A stretch of 64,000 bases of DNA from Neobacillus pocheonensis (GTDB taxonomy: Bacteria; Bacillota; Bacilli; Bacillales; Cytobacillaceae): the NCBI GenBank assembly GCA_023702235.1, contig JAMQCR010000003.1:644501-708500 (forward strand), written 5' to 3'. The notes under the pieces were generated by a model that was not told where the DNA came from, did not search any database, and saw only the letters and a program-made list of their open reading frames with translations. The position numbers and the translations under genes are program-made. The stretch's first letter is position 1; each line of letters begins with the position of its first letter. Of the stretch, positions 8,545 through 16,451 are shown piece by piece.

Positions 8545-9895
8545 TCACTTCCAATTTCTTTTAAATTTAAAAACTTCTTGGATATAACCGTAAACTGAAA
8601 CAGGAGACATTATCATTTGATAACCAAGAACGAAAAAGATGAAGCCAATAAAATTTTTTCGAATTCTAAGGTGTAATGGTTTAAATACAAAATTTCTTTG
8701 ATAGAAATAAAGAATACCAAAGCTTATTAATGTTAAGGGCAAAACAAGTAATGTCATTGGCCAACAATCCAATAATAACCGAAAAAAGATAATACCAATC
8801 CGGGAATCCAACATACCGTATAGGTGAAATCTAAATAAGGCATGATTAAATTGATACCTGTTAAATATTTAACATAAACCTGAGGCTGATTCCAAGGCTT
8901 TATTTCAGTTAATCCTTCAATCATGCCTCTAGCCCATCTTGCCCTTTGCCTTACAAAGTGTTTAAGGTTACTAGGAACTTCAGTGAATGAAACAGCTAAT
9001 GGTTCAAAGTAAACCTTCCAGTTTTTCTGTAGTAGTCGCCAAGTTAATACAATATCTTCCCCTATTGCATCAGGCAGCCACCGACTTCTTTAATACACTC
9101 TGTTTTATAGAGACTATAAGCGCCTTGGGCTACTAAGGTGCCTTGATACATACCTTGGAGTCTTTTAATTGAGGCAATACCTAAAAAGTAATCCCATTCT
9201 TGAACTTTTGTCCATAAATTTTCTCTGCTGTTTTTTGTTAGAACAGAACCGGCAACAGCACAAACTTCTGCCGGGCTGGATTCCATTCGTGCTACAAGAT
9301 AACGAATAGAAGAGGGATGAAGCAGAGTATCCGCATCTATGGTAATGACATAAGGAGTTGTAACTAGCTTCAGGGCGTGATTTAAGGCATTGAATTTTCC
9401 AGGTTGCTCTTCATTCAGGACCTCAATTTCAATCGTTAATTCCTGCTTTGCTTTTAATGCTTCATTAACAGTTTGATCTGAGGAACAATTATTGATAACA
9501 AATACCTTAATTTTCCCGAGATAGTCTTGCATATCTATATAATTCAACGTCTGAAAGATTTTGTCTTCTTCATTATGGGCAGCAATAAGGATGGTAATTT
9601 CATTCATAGGAAATTCATTCTTAAAGGAGGGCTGTCGATCTAACATTAAGCTTATAACTAAAAAGGCATTCATATAACCAGGAATGTATGAAATTCCCCC
9701 GATGATAAGTAATGCAAGTGGAAATGAAACGATATGAGCCAGATCTTTTAACCAAGGGAGTGCTAAGTAAATAGAGAAGCACATCCATAGAAAAGCACCA
9801 AAGTGACTGATCAGAAATTTTACTTTGATTGGAATATACAGATTTTTGGACTCGGGCTTTAATGGTGAGTTAAGCGGATTTAAAATTGGGTTCAT
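8545..9895 (-). CDS. Processive family 2 glycosyltransferase (PgaC/BcsA-like), two frameshifts
   Basis: Membrane glycosyltransferase of about 450 residues, of the kind that polymerises and exports poly-N-acetylglucosamine, cellulose or hyaluronan. Two N-terminal helices are followed by the GT2 domain: ILIAAHNEE, NNCSSDQT, TIDADTLL (DxD), GEDIVLTWRL, and RQRARW (the (Q/R)xxRW motif); three C-terminal helices follow. Two deletions break it, near 9070 (before WLPDAIGEDIVL) and near 8761 (before GPMTLLVLP); correcting them gives one protein. No PilZ domain is present, so c-di-GMP would have to act elsewhere, as the adjacent riboswitch and SinI-like gene suggest. The exact polymer is not predictable. 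Confidence 0.85.
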
Positions 9896-9900
9896 AGAAC
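9890..9900. promoter_or_regulatory. Palindrome over the glycosyltransferase start, SinR-box-like
   Basis: GTTCATAGAAC is a GTTC-N3-GAAC palindrome that includes the start codon. On the minus strand it reads GTTCTATGAAC, six of seven matches to the SinR consensus GTTCTYT. Speculative, but a SinI-like gene is the neighbour. Confidence 0.3.
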
Positions 9901-10036
9901 GTGTACCTTTCTTTAAAAAATAGAGTACAAATATCCTATGAATTTAACATATCCTAACAGGGGATTAAATGGTGGTTTTATGGTAATTCCTTAAAAAATA
10001 TATTAGAGGATTGCATAATAAGAAGATTTTAAGTAA

Positions 10037-10171
10037 TTAAAAAGAAAAATCCGGTACAAGATTGAGAAAATCTTTAATTTCATTGATAGAAATGCCTAAA
10101 TTTTGGGCTTCTAAAATTAATTGTAACCACTCGTTATCTAATTCCTTTTCATTACTCAAAGTATTGAACAT
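10037..10171 (-). CDS. SinI-like antirepressor peptide (44 residues)
   Basis: Short peptide with the SinI dimerisation pattern: ELDNEWLQLILEAQNLGIS then EIKDFL, matching the ELDxEWxxLIxEA...IS..EI..FL core of B. subtilis SinI. SinI binds the repressor SinR and thereby releases the matrix (eps, tapA) operons (established). The start ATG 10171 has GAGGTGG eight bases upstream. A c-di-GMP-I riboswitch ends about 12 bases before that binding site. The next gene on the strand, 141 bp downstream, is the glycosyltransferase at 9895, so the two may be one operon. It lacks the long C-terminal tail of B. subtilis SinI, and no SinR is encoded in the window. Confidence 0.8.
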   Translation of the reverse strand: MFNTLSNEKELDNEWLQLILEAQNLGISINEIKDFLNLVPDFSF

Positions 10172-10189
10172 ACTTCCACCTCAAAATAG

Positions 10190-10273
10190 TATAGGCAGCT
10201 CAGCCATCTTAGTTCAACCTTTAGACCTGTAGCTTTGCGTCCCAATCTTTCGAGAGGTTTGCCTTTATCTTTT
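10190..10273 (-). promoter_or_regulatory. c-di-GMP-I (GEMM-I) riboswitch upstream of the SinI-like gene
   Basis: Minus strand shows GGCAAACC, a GAAA tetraloop (CTCGAAAGA), GGGACGCAAAGCTACAGG, and the closing element GATGGCTGAGCTGCC, the order and spacing of the class I c-di-GMP aptamer. The P2 stem is weaker than in the copy at 8105-8197 (two mismatched pairs). The aptamer abuts the ribosome binding site of the 44-residue gene and no terminator lies between, which suggests control of translation. Confidence 0.86.
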
Positions 10274-10545
10274 TTAGTATTAAAGCACTAAAGTTATAAT
10301 AATACTTTTCAATAAGTAATTATATGGAAAAAAATCCAAAAATTTTGACATTATTCTATGTCTACTCTATCGAGAATGGCTCTTCATCGGGTGTGGCGCG
10401 ATATTTAATCAAACGTTTGTTTAGGGGCTTTCCGCAAATGAAAGCATTGCAGATGCATTTGCTGGTCCTTTCAAGTGGTGGACAAATAAAAGCGGAATCA
10501 GCTATTTCAAGTTTATAACAATAAAAAATTTTGAACATTTATTGA
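10274..10545. other. Intergenic region with a truncated ORF and an operator-like palindrome
   Basis: AATCAAACGTTTG at 10408-10420 is most of the palindrome found complete at 22590-22611. A reading frame over 10425-10510 (GLSANESIADAFAGPFKWW) looks protein-like but I cannot assign it; it is open only for about 30 codons. Confidence 0.35.
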
Positions 10546-10885
10546 AACAAAGAAGACGGGATTACGACTTTGGAGGATAAATCCTTAGGGTGTACACAAA
10601 AAGCAGGAACTTCTACGGTGGTTGATGTACTTAAATATGGAGAAAGAATAAAGAAAAAGGGTTTAAACCTATTAAGTGCTCCAGGGAATGACCTTGTTGC
10701 TTCATCTGCACTAGCTGCAGCTGGCTGTCAATTAGTGCTCTTTACAACCGGCCGAGGCACACCATTCGGAACGTTTGTCCCGACGATGAAGGTTTCAACA
10801 AATACACCCCTTTTTGAATCAAAGCCACACTGGATTGATTACAATGCTGGTGTATTACTTGAACAATCAGCAGATTTAGTATTAA
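10546..10885 (+). pseudogene. uxaA: Altronate dehydratase (UxaA) C-terminal fragment
   Basis: In-frame stretch beginning directly after a stop codon: GITTLEDKSLGCTQKAGTS, LLSAPGNDLVASSALAAAGC, FTTGRGTPFGTFVPT and KPHWIDYNAGVLLE are the conserved C-terminal blocks of altronate dehydratase, which removes water from altronate in glucuronate/galacturonate breakdown. The N-terminal three quarters are missing, and the last part is replaced at about 10885 by kdgK sequence. No other uronate gene is present, so this is the scar of a deleted uxa/kdg cluster. Confidence 0.85.
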
Positions 10886-11101
10886 AGGACAGTTGGGGCT
10901 GGGGATGCTTTTGCGGCAGGGTTTCTTTCTATTTTTTTAGATGAACAGGCTGCGATGACGCCGTCTTCCTTGGAAAAGGCTTTAACTCGAGCTAATATTT
11001 TTGGAGCCTTGGCAACCCAGTTCAAAGGTGATTGGGAAGGTATACCGACATTGGACGAGTTAAATGCCCCGACCTTAGGAAAGATGGAGATATGCAGATA
11101 A
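10886..11101 (+). pseudogene. kdgK: 2-keto-3-deoxygluconate kinase (KdgK, PfkB family) C-terminal fragment
   Basis: Starting at the fusion point, frame 2 reads RTVGAGDAFAAGFLSIF, the PfkB signature with the catalytic Asp of GAGD, then ANIFGALATQFKGDWEGIP, and stops at 11101. Only about 70 C-terminal residues remain. The frame differs from the uxaA piece it is joined to. KdgK acts just after UxaA in the same pathway, so one deletion inside a uxaA-kdgK operon explains both fragments. Confidence 0.8.
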
Positions 11102-11137
11102 ACAAAGACAATTTTCAATCAGGTTCTTTTAGAATTA

Positions 11138-11182
11138 AAAAAGACTGTAAATCCCTATATACCTGGGCTTTACAGTCTTTTT
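11138..11182. terminator. Bidirectional terminator between the kdgK remnant and the sigma factor gene
   Basis: Perfect 14-bp arms AAAAAGACTGTAAA (11138-11151) and TTTACAGTCTTTTT (11169-11182). Confidence 0.85.
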
Positions 11183-11213
11183 CATAAACTCCTTTAAATT
11201 ATGCTATTAAAAT

Positions 11214-11696
11214 TCAATTTTTCACCATTCCCTTCATTTTCTCCCTTGCTCCCGCACGCCAGTTCTTCACCGCCGATAGCGATACCTTTTCAATTCCCGC
11301 AATCTCTTTGATAGAGAAGTCACGCAAGGCGGTATACATGACCCATTTTCTTTGGTTTTCTGTCAAAGTAGGGCAATAGGATAAGAGGATTTCTTCTTCT
11401 AATGGAATTTCTGAAAACAGATCCTCAACAGTCTCCCAAAACTCCTCCTGTGGATAGATACTTCTTTCTTCGTCCTTGTTCGCTTTACTTAATTCCTGTT
11501 GGAGGAAGCCTTTGATATACGTGTAGGCATAGTTGGTAAAGTTCCCTTTGGCAGGGTCAAACCCTCTGCTAGATTCCCAAAGGGCAATGAGACCGTGCTG
11601 GTAGAATTCTTCTATATTTTTGTAGATGTGCAGCGAGTTGATAATTTTATGGATCATTGGTTTATATTGTTGAGCTAACTGTTCAAAGCTTTCCAA
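11214..11696 (-). CDS. Sigma-70 family RNA polymerase sigma factor
   Basis: 160-residue sigma factor. Region 2 spans about residues 5-75 (QQYKPMIHKIINSL, EEFYQHGLIALWESSRGFD, FTNYAYTYIKGFL) and region 4 is the C-terminal helix-turn-helix (TENQRKWV to SLSAVKNWRAGAREKMKG). It is shorter than primary sigma factors and has no region 1 or 3, like alternative sporulation/competence-type or ECF-like factors. No anti-sigma gene is adjacent, so the signal is unknown. The GACAAAGC box 200 bp upstream, shared with the membrane-peptide locus, may be part of its control. Confidence 0.85.
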   Translation of the reverse strand: MESFEQLAQQYKPMIHKIINSLHIYKNIEEFYQHGLIALWESSRGFDPAKGNFTNYAYTYIKGFLQQELSKANKDEERSIYPQEEFWETVEDLFSEIPLEEEILLSYCPTLTENQRKWVMYTALRDFSIKEIAGIEKVSLSAVKNWRAGAREKMKGMVKN

Positions 11697-12163
11697 GGGT
11701 AAATCCTTTCAGAAAGCGCGCTTTGCCATGTATTCCCGGGTACCTCTACCATATCGGGAATGGCTCCTTTTATCGAACCAGACAAAATCACTTTTCATCA
11801 GGATATTGAGCAAAAAGTACCCTTTTTATCATTAAAATTGATTTTTGAGGGCGTTTTTAGACATTTTTCTTTAGTTTTTATATGAATTTACAAATTCCCA
11901 TGCCTGGGGACTCCCGAAGCTTTGTCAAAGATTGTTAAAGTTTTAGATTAGTTGAAGGTGATAAAATGGGGTGGAGAATAGTATGGGATCCATACTGGAA
12001 ATTTTATTTGAGATGAACAAAGGAGAGTAAAAGTTTGAGATTTTCAACTATTGTACTATGATAAATATAATTCTTTTTTTAGAGAGGAATAGGCTGAGCA
12101 AAGGCATAGGACGCTGACAGGTACTCTATCTAAAGAACGTATTTTACCTAGGGAGTGGTTGAA
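11697..12163. other. Divergent intergenic region carrying GACAAAGC box copy 2
   Basis: 467 bp. Box at 11893-11940: minus strand reads CAATCTTTGACAAAGCTTC, GGG, then CAGGCATGGGAAT. Near the yjiC-like gene TACTATGATAAAT (12052-12064) may be a -10 region. No ORF seen. Confidence 0.4.
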
Positions 12164-13360
12164 ATGGCACGTGTTTTATTTATAAATGCTGGATCTGAAG
12201 GTCATATTAATCCAACCATTGGCGTTGTGGAGGAGCTCATTTCTCGTGGAGAAGAGGTAGTCTACTTTACGATCGAAGCTTTTCGGGAGCGTATTGAGAA
12301 GACAGGAGCTACTGTACGAACATTTGACGGTGAAAAATTTATAAAAGCCTTTATCTCAGGTGGAAGAAATTATTTACTCGAAAGAATCAACGGCCTTTTA
12401 CGTACGGCAGATATCGTCATACCTAGCGTTCTCGAACAAATCAAAGGTGAGCATTTTGATTATATCATCCACGATTCTATGTTTGGTTGTGGACGTTTAC
12501 TAGCCCAAATACTTAAACTTCCAGCAATCAATTCTTGTACATCCTTTGCTCAGACTGAGGTGTCATTCGATAGAATTTTAGAAAACCTTTCTCAAAATAT
12601 ACCTACAGAAATAGTTAAACGGATACACGATGATTATCAAAACCTGACAGCAATGTTGAAGGGAAAATATAATGTTGAAATCAATTCTCCGTATGAAATT
12701 TTTTGTAATCCGGCACCACTTACGATCGTCTATACAACGAGAGCGTTTCAACCTTTTGGTGAAGGTTTTGACCAAACCTACAAATTTGTAGGACCGTCCA
12801 TCTCTTCACGATTACAACAAGATACCTTTGATCTCACTGCCATCGAAGAGAAAAGTCCCATTTACATTTCGCTGGGTACAGTTTTTAACCGTGCTGTTGA
12901 TTTCTATAAGCTTTGTTTTAAAGCATTTGAGCATACAAATCACACTGTTGTCATGTCTATCGGGAAACAAGTTCAACTAGCTGATTTGGGAGAGATTCCA
13001 GAGAACTTTATTGTAAAAGAATATGTTCCACAAACCGAATTGCTAAAATACACTAAATTATTTATCACGCATGGTGGAATGAACAGTACCAATGAGGGTC
13101 TCTATTACGGGGTTCCGCTGATTGTAATCCCACAAAGCGCGGATCAGCCGATTATTGCTCAACGAGTTGCCAATATTGGAGCCGGTATTCAATTACAAAT
13201 GCAAAGCCTGACCGCAGATCAACTTCGTGAAGCCGCAGACCATGTGTTGAACCATCAATCTTTCCTTAAATCTGTTGGCAATATTAGTGAATCCTTTCAA
13301 AAATCAGGTGGGTATCGCCAAGCTGCTGATGAGATTTACGAATTTAAACGGTCAATATGA
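12164..13360 (+). CDS. yjiC: MGT/YjiC-type UDP-glycosyltransferase
   Basis: A soluble GT1-family (GT-B fold) glycosyltransferase of 398 residues that transfers sugar from UDP-sugar to small hydrophobic acceptors such as macrolides or flavonoids. ATG 12164 follows CTAGGGAGTGG; a GTG nine bases earlier is less well placed. N-terminal NAGSEGHINPT is the acceptor-side Rossmann motif; the donor site shows ISLGTVFN, THGGMNSTNEGL and PQSADQP. Single gene. The natural acceptor is unknown; macrolide inactivation is one possibility from the family. Confidence 0.88.
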   Translation: MARVLFINAGSEGHINPTIGVVEELISRGEEVVYFTIEAFRERIEKTGATVRTFDGEKFIKAFISGGRNYLLERINGLLRTADIVIPSVLEQIKGEHFDYIIHDSMFGCGRLLAQILKLPAINSCTSFAQTEVSFDRILENLSQNIPTEIVKRIHDDYQNLTAMLKGKYNVEINSPYEIFCNPAPLTIVYTTRAFQPFGEGFDQTYKFVGPSISSRLQQDTFDLTAIEEKSPIYISLGTVFNRAVDFYKLCFKAFEHTNHTVVMSIGKQVQLADLGEIPENFIVKEYVPQTELLKYTKLFITHGGMNSTNEGLYYGVPLIVIPQSADQPIIAQRVANIGAGIQLQMQSLTADQLREAADHVLNHQSFLKSVGNISESFQKSGGYRQAADEIYEFKRSI

Positions 13361-13432
13361 TATCAAGATGTGGGAGTAAAACGATGGAAAAAGGATTTAA
13401 TTCATAGCAACCTATTGTCCACTCTTTTCTTA

Positions 13433-13466
13433 AAACGGGGGAGGGATGAATAATCCCTTCCTCGTT
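13433..13466. terminator. Terminator between convergent genes
   Basis: AACGGGGGAGGGAT and ATCCCTTCCTCGTT pair with two mismatches; on the minus strand TTTT follows, serving the beta-lactamase-fold gene. Confidence 0.6.
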
Positions 13467-13491
13467 ATCTTGACTGTATTAATTGTTGTAT

Positions 13492-14517
13492 TTAAATCGC
13501 TTCTCCGTAAGTTTTGTCATATCCTCTAGTTTTCAATTCAATTACTAGCTGTGTGGCACTATCTAATGTTGTATCGATTACAAACTGGTAAGGGTCATTG
13601 TCTTTTGGAACTTCATTTTTGCCATACGTTTTAAGATTAACCCCCCGGCATGTAAATCCACGCTTTTCAAACTCATTTACTAAACTTTTTGCTTGCCGGA
13701 AATTTGTGTTTGAAATAATGACATGGACATGTTGTGGCATTTCATTCCAAACCAATTTTGAAATGGTATTGATGGTGTCTAAGCCATAAGATTCAGTTCT
13801 ATTGTTGATTGTCAGAACTGAAATAACATAATTTTTACCTTGCCCATTTATGTATCCTACACTGTTGATTCGCCAATTATAGGGCTGATTGGTATTGGAC
13901 CATCCATTTTTTAATGCAATACTTACCCCTGATGGAAGCCCATACCCTGTACCCCAACGTTGATCCAGCTCTACGTTTCGCATGAGATTAAGACCATACG
14001 CTCTTTGTGCATCATTTAAAAATGCATTATGATAGGCAAAGTATTTCATCATGGTGAGTTGATCCAAAACAGTTGTTGTGGTAAAACCCCACAAACCACT
14101 TGTACCTGCAATCGTATTTGTCATTCCTGCATTGCGAAAAAAAGATTGTACATTTTTATCGCTGCCGAGCTGTCCCCAGATAGTACTTGCGGCATGGTTA
14201 TCACTATTTTCTATCATTCTAGTTAGTAGTGAATTTTCATTGTTTGTAAGAGGTATTCGTTGATACAGCACATCTGCTAACAACGAAATTTTTACAATAC
14301 TTGCAGTTTGATAGGTTTTGGATGGATTGTATGTATACGTTTTCCCCGTGTACCCATCGTAAACCCCAATCGATACTGTGTTACTTCTAGAAGCAATATA
14401 TTGGGTTACATCAGAGCCCAAAATCGTTTGCGTTGATGCAAGGGTTGGAATTTGTACATTCAACAGCATGGCAACTCCTACAAACGCCAGCGTAACAATT
14501 TTTTTATACAATTTCAT
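13492..14517 (-). CDS. Secreted class A beta-lactamase-fold serine hydrolase with C-terminal extension
   Basis: 341 residues with an N-terminal signal peptide (about 1-28, ending at PTLAS). The penicillin-recognising fold is marked by S73-I-V-K76 (SxxK), S105-D-N107 (SxN/SDN) and K203-N-G205 in place of KTG. The Glu-166 region of true class A enzymes is not obvious, so a transpeptidase or peptidase-like role, or an inactive relative, is as likely as beta-lactamase. Residues 265-341 form an additional domain with two similar halves (VHVIISNTNFRQAKSLVNEF, YQFVIDTTLDSATQLVIEL), reminiscent of SPOR repeats. The start has GAAAGGA upstream. Single gene. Confidence 0.8.
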   Translation of the reverse strand: MKLYKKIVTLAFVGVAMLLNVQIPTLASTQTILGSDVTQYIASRSNTVSIGVYDGYTGKTYTYNPSKTYQTASIVKISLLADVLYQRIPLTNNENSLLTRMIENSDNHAASTIWGQLGSDKNVQSFFRNAGMTNTIAGTSGLWGFTTTTVLDQLTMMKYFAYHNAFLNDAQRAYGLNLMRNVELDQRWGTGYGLPSGVSIALKNGWSNTNQPYNWRINSVGYINGQGKNYVISVLTINNRTESYGLDTINTISKLVWNEMPQHVHVIISNTNFRQAKSLVNEFEKRGFTCRGVNLKTYGKNEVPKDNDPYQFVIDTTLDSATQLVIELKTRGYDKTYGEAI

Positions 14518-14756
14518 TTTTTATTATCCTTTCTTCCCAGTCTATTATCCTATTTAAATGATACTGCTTTTCCTTTTGAAAAAATATATAAAAAATGGAA
14601 ATTTATTATTAATTTGTCATTTACACTACTTTTTAGGATCTGTTGAATCGGCGGGAGTAGTAATTTTATGAATTGTGAGGATCTATCCCTACAAAAAAAG
14701 AGCCCGTAGGCCTAAGGAAACACCGTTTAAATCATTTACTTAATAGAATCATATGC
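14518..14756. other. Gap with no recognised feature
   Basis: 239 bp, AT-rich; the only item is a short AGCCCGTAGGCCT inverted motif near 14701. Confidence 0.3.
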
Positions 14757-14909
14757 TTAAAAGAATCTGCGTCTTCTTCTCTCTATTTCAAATCTTCTTC
14801 TTCGCTCGATTTCGATTTCAATTTCTATGCGTCTTCTTCTTTCGATTTCGATTTCAATTTCAATGGGGAAAAAAGCTCTTCTTCTAAATCCATCAGGAAA
14901 AAAAACCAT
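14757..14909 (-). CDS. 50-residue peptide with repeated IEIEIEIERRRR units
   Basis: Start ATG 14909 lies 11 bases after AAAGGAGG. The peptide begins MVFFPDGFRRRAFFP and then alternates: IEIEIEIE-RRRR twice, FEIE-RRRRR and FF at the end. Alternating Ile-Glu favours beta strands with one hydrophobic and one acidic face, separated by arginine clusters. I know no named family. Its neighbours on the same strand are YjcZ-type spore peptides, so a role in the spore coat is an inference from position. The repeats use near-identical codons (recent expansion). Confidence 0.6.
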   Translation of the reverse strand: MVFFPDGFRRRAFFPIEIEIEIERRRRIEIEIEIERRRRFEIERRRRRFF

Positions 14910-14987
14910 GTGTAATTCATCCTCCTTTCGTTTTAGAAGTCTAGACAAAGGGACAGATTATTCAACATGCCCCTTTGTTCCGGAATT

Positions 14988-15077
14988 TTAGTAGCCCATA
15001 AAAGAAGTACCAACAATGATCAGAAGAATGAACAGTACCACGATTACAGTAGAAGACATTCTCAATCCGTCACCCAT
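14988..15077 (-). CDS. YjcZ-family sporulation peptide (29 residues)
   Basis: MGDGLRMSSTVIVVLF then ILLIIVGTSFMGY: one hydrophobic helix ending in the GY tail typical of YjcZ/YuzJ-type spore peptides. GGAGGTG lies seven bases before ATG 15077. It is first of a tandem pair with the next gene and is likely made in the sporulating cell, as family members are. Confidence 0.8.
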   Translation of the reverse strand: MGDGLRMSSTVIVVLFILLIIVGTSFMGY

Positions 15078-15120
15078 GTATAACACCTCCAACACTTGCT
15101 TAACAAGTTTTAATTAAACA

Positions 15121-15234
15121 TTAAAAAACCATACTGGAAAGTACGATAATTAATAGAATGAACAATACAACGATTAATACAAAGCTGCTGCCGCCATAAC
15201 CACCGCCATAGCCGTATCCAGATGACCAACACAT
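15121..15234 (-). CDS. YjcZ-family sporulation peptide (37 residues)
   Basis: MCWSSGYGYGGGYGGSSF is the glycine/tyrosine-rich head of the family and is followed by VLIVVLFILLIIV, the conserved hydrophobic core. Start ATG 15234 follows AAAGGGGGTGAGA. It lies 43 bp upstream of the 29-residue paralogue on the same strand. Confidence 0.85.
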   Translation of the reverse strand: MCWSSGYGYGGGYGGSSFVLIVVLFILLIIVLSSMVF

Positions 15235-15656
15235 ATATCTCACCCCCTTTGGAATATCCGAGTATTAATACTCGCAATATAATATATTCCTATAGAAAAG
15301 GTTTGATTGGACAAGCATCCTAGTAGGCCAAAATCCGCCATTTGCATAATTAATTTTTAAAAACCAAAAGAAGCGTCTGCAATTCATGCAAACGCCTCTT
15401 AGAAGGTAATTCCCTATGTTGCTGGATTGGTGGTAGTACTAACACTATGCACTCAGAATAAAAATGAATGGACAAGTGCTGATTAAAAGTAAATTAAAAA
15501 AGAATGGCCAAAGTAGCCATTCTTGAAGTTAGATTCTATGCTCATTCCATCAGCGTCTTTTGACTTCTTTTCCATTTTTGTACAAGTGTCCACACCCTGA
15601 TACAAAACAAATCATAGTTTAACTATAAGCATAAGTGAGAAAGGAAGAAGAAGTCA
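15235..15656. other. Gap with two minus-strand terminator-like hairpins
   Basis: 422 bp. AAGCGTCTGCA/TGCAAACGCCT near 15371-15400 and AAGAATGGC/GCCATTCTT at 15500-15524 (T6 on the minus side) both face the minus strand, although no minus-strand gene starts upstream of the second. No ORF with a binding site was found. Confidence 0.45.
15500..15526 (-). terminator. Orphan minus-strand terminator
   Basis: AAGAATGGC and GCCATTCTT close a 7-base loop; the minus strand continues with TTTTTT. It would end a transcript of at most about 130 bases starting before 15656, with no recognisable gene. Confidence 0.55.
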
Positions 15657-16031
15657 GTGGTGGAGAATGATAATAAACGGAAACAGGAACCGAACCGAGA
15701 AGTTGACCATTTCTCAAGATTTATGTTTGGAAACAGTAAATACAGAGAAACTTACAAATCAGTCGAAAATAATTCACAAGAATTGCCCGAACAAAAAGAA
15801 CAATCCTCTTTCGATAGTAGATCGAGTCGGTCCAATGATTGGTTTTTCGGGATTAGGAGAAACGAATCTGCGACCAGCACGCACACCACTCAAAATAAGA
15901 TAGAAAATTTTCTTAACAATGTGGATTTTGAATTGCTTATGGAAACTGTCGATATGTTTGTTACAACATCTAAACAATTTAAACCATTACTTAAAGAAAT
16001 CACCCCTATTTTTCGTCGATTCAGAAAGTGA
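15657..16031 (+). CDS. Hypothetical protein, 124 residues
   Basis: Hydrophilic protein starting at GTG 15657 (or the next GTG, 15660) after AAGGAAGAAG. The first 80 residues are polar and likely disordered (QEPNREVDHFSRFMFGN, ELPEQKEQSSFDS). The C-terminal third, IENFLNNVDFELLMETVDMF to FKPLLKEITPIFRRF, looks helical and amphipathic. This pattern is seen in small conserved Bacillaceae proteins of unknown function; I cannot name the family. The stop overlaps a dispersed repeat (16028-16070). Confidence 0.6.
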   Translation: MVENDNKRKQEPNREVDHFSRFMFGNSKYRETYKSVENNSQELPEQKEQSSFDSRSSRSNDWFFGIRRNESATSTHTTQNKIENFLNNVDFELLMETVDMFVTTSKQFKPLLKEITPIFRRFRK

Positions 16032-16070
16032 CAGGCACCGTTTGTGGACAAATTCTGATATTTGTCCACC
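16028..16070 (+). repeat. GTGACAGGCACC dispersed repeat, copy A
   Basis: GTGACAGGCACCG followed by a perfect hairpin GTGGACAAAT/ATTTGTCCAC. Other copies at 47355 (inverted), 50491 and 51279. It directly overlaps the stop codon of the preceding gene. Confidence 0.7.
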
Positions 16071-16105
16071 TCCAGGAGACATTGTGTTTGAAGTCAAACT
16101 AGAGG

Positions 16106-16166
16106 GTTTTTAAAAAAGCTAAATCCGGCACTAGGACAGTGCCGGATTCAACAGCTACGCTAAATA
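16106..16166. repeat. AATCCGGCACT hairpin repeat, copy 1
   Basis: AAAGCTAAATCCGGCACT, then CAGTGCCGGATT and CAACAGCTACG: a stem AATCCGGCACT/AGTGCCGGATT in a conserved 50-bp frame. Copy 2 lies at 30418-30470. The rest of 16167-16451 holds nothing recognised except the lipoprotein binding site. Confidence 0.7.
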
Positions 16167-16451
16167 ATACATAGTGATTGTAAAGAGTTCTATTAAAACG
16201 GCCGATTAGATTTTTAAATAAAAGGTTTTTAATTTTAATAAAAAAATAGATTTATGACCAAATTTATCCATAAAAGTGATAATATTGTTTTAGTTTGATA
16301 GAAAAAATGACGATTTATATCAGCGTAACGGGGAAAATGTGCCTATATTGGCGAATGAGGGGGGACTTGTGGGAGAAAGGGAAGCTGTGTTTGCAGTGCT
16401 TGAAGTTTTCTTAAAGGTATATCAAAAATCAATGATGTTGGAGTGAATTGC

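Noticed and set aside
10324..10518. 64-codon ORF after the riboswitch
   Set aside because: No binding site; begins upstream of an operator-like palindrome; another frame looks more protein-like but cannot be assigned.
14452..14646. 64-codon plus-strand ORF
   Set aside because: Antisense to the signal peptide of the hydrolase and the following AT-rich gap; no binding site.
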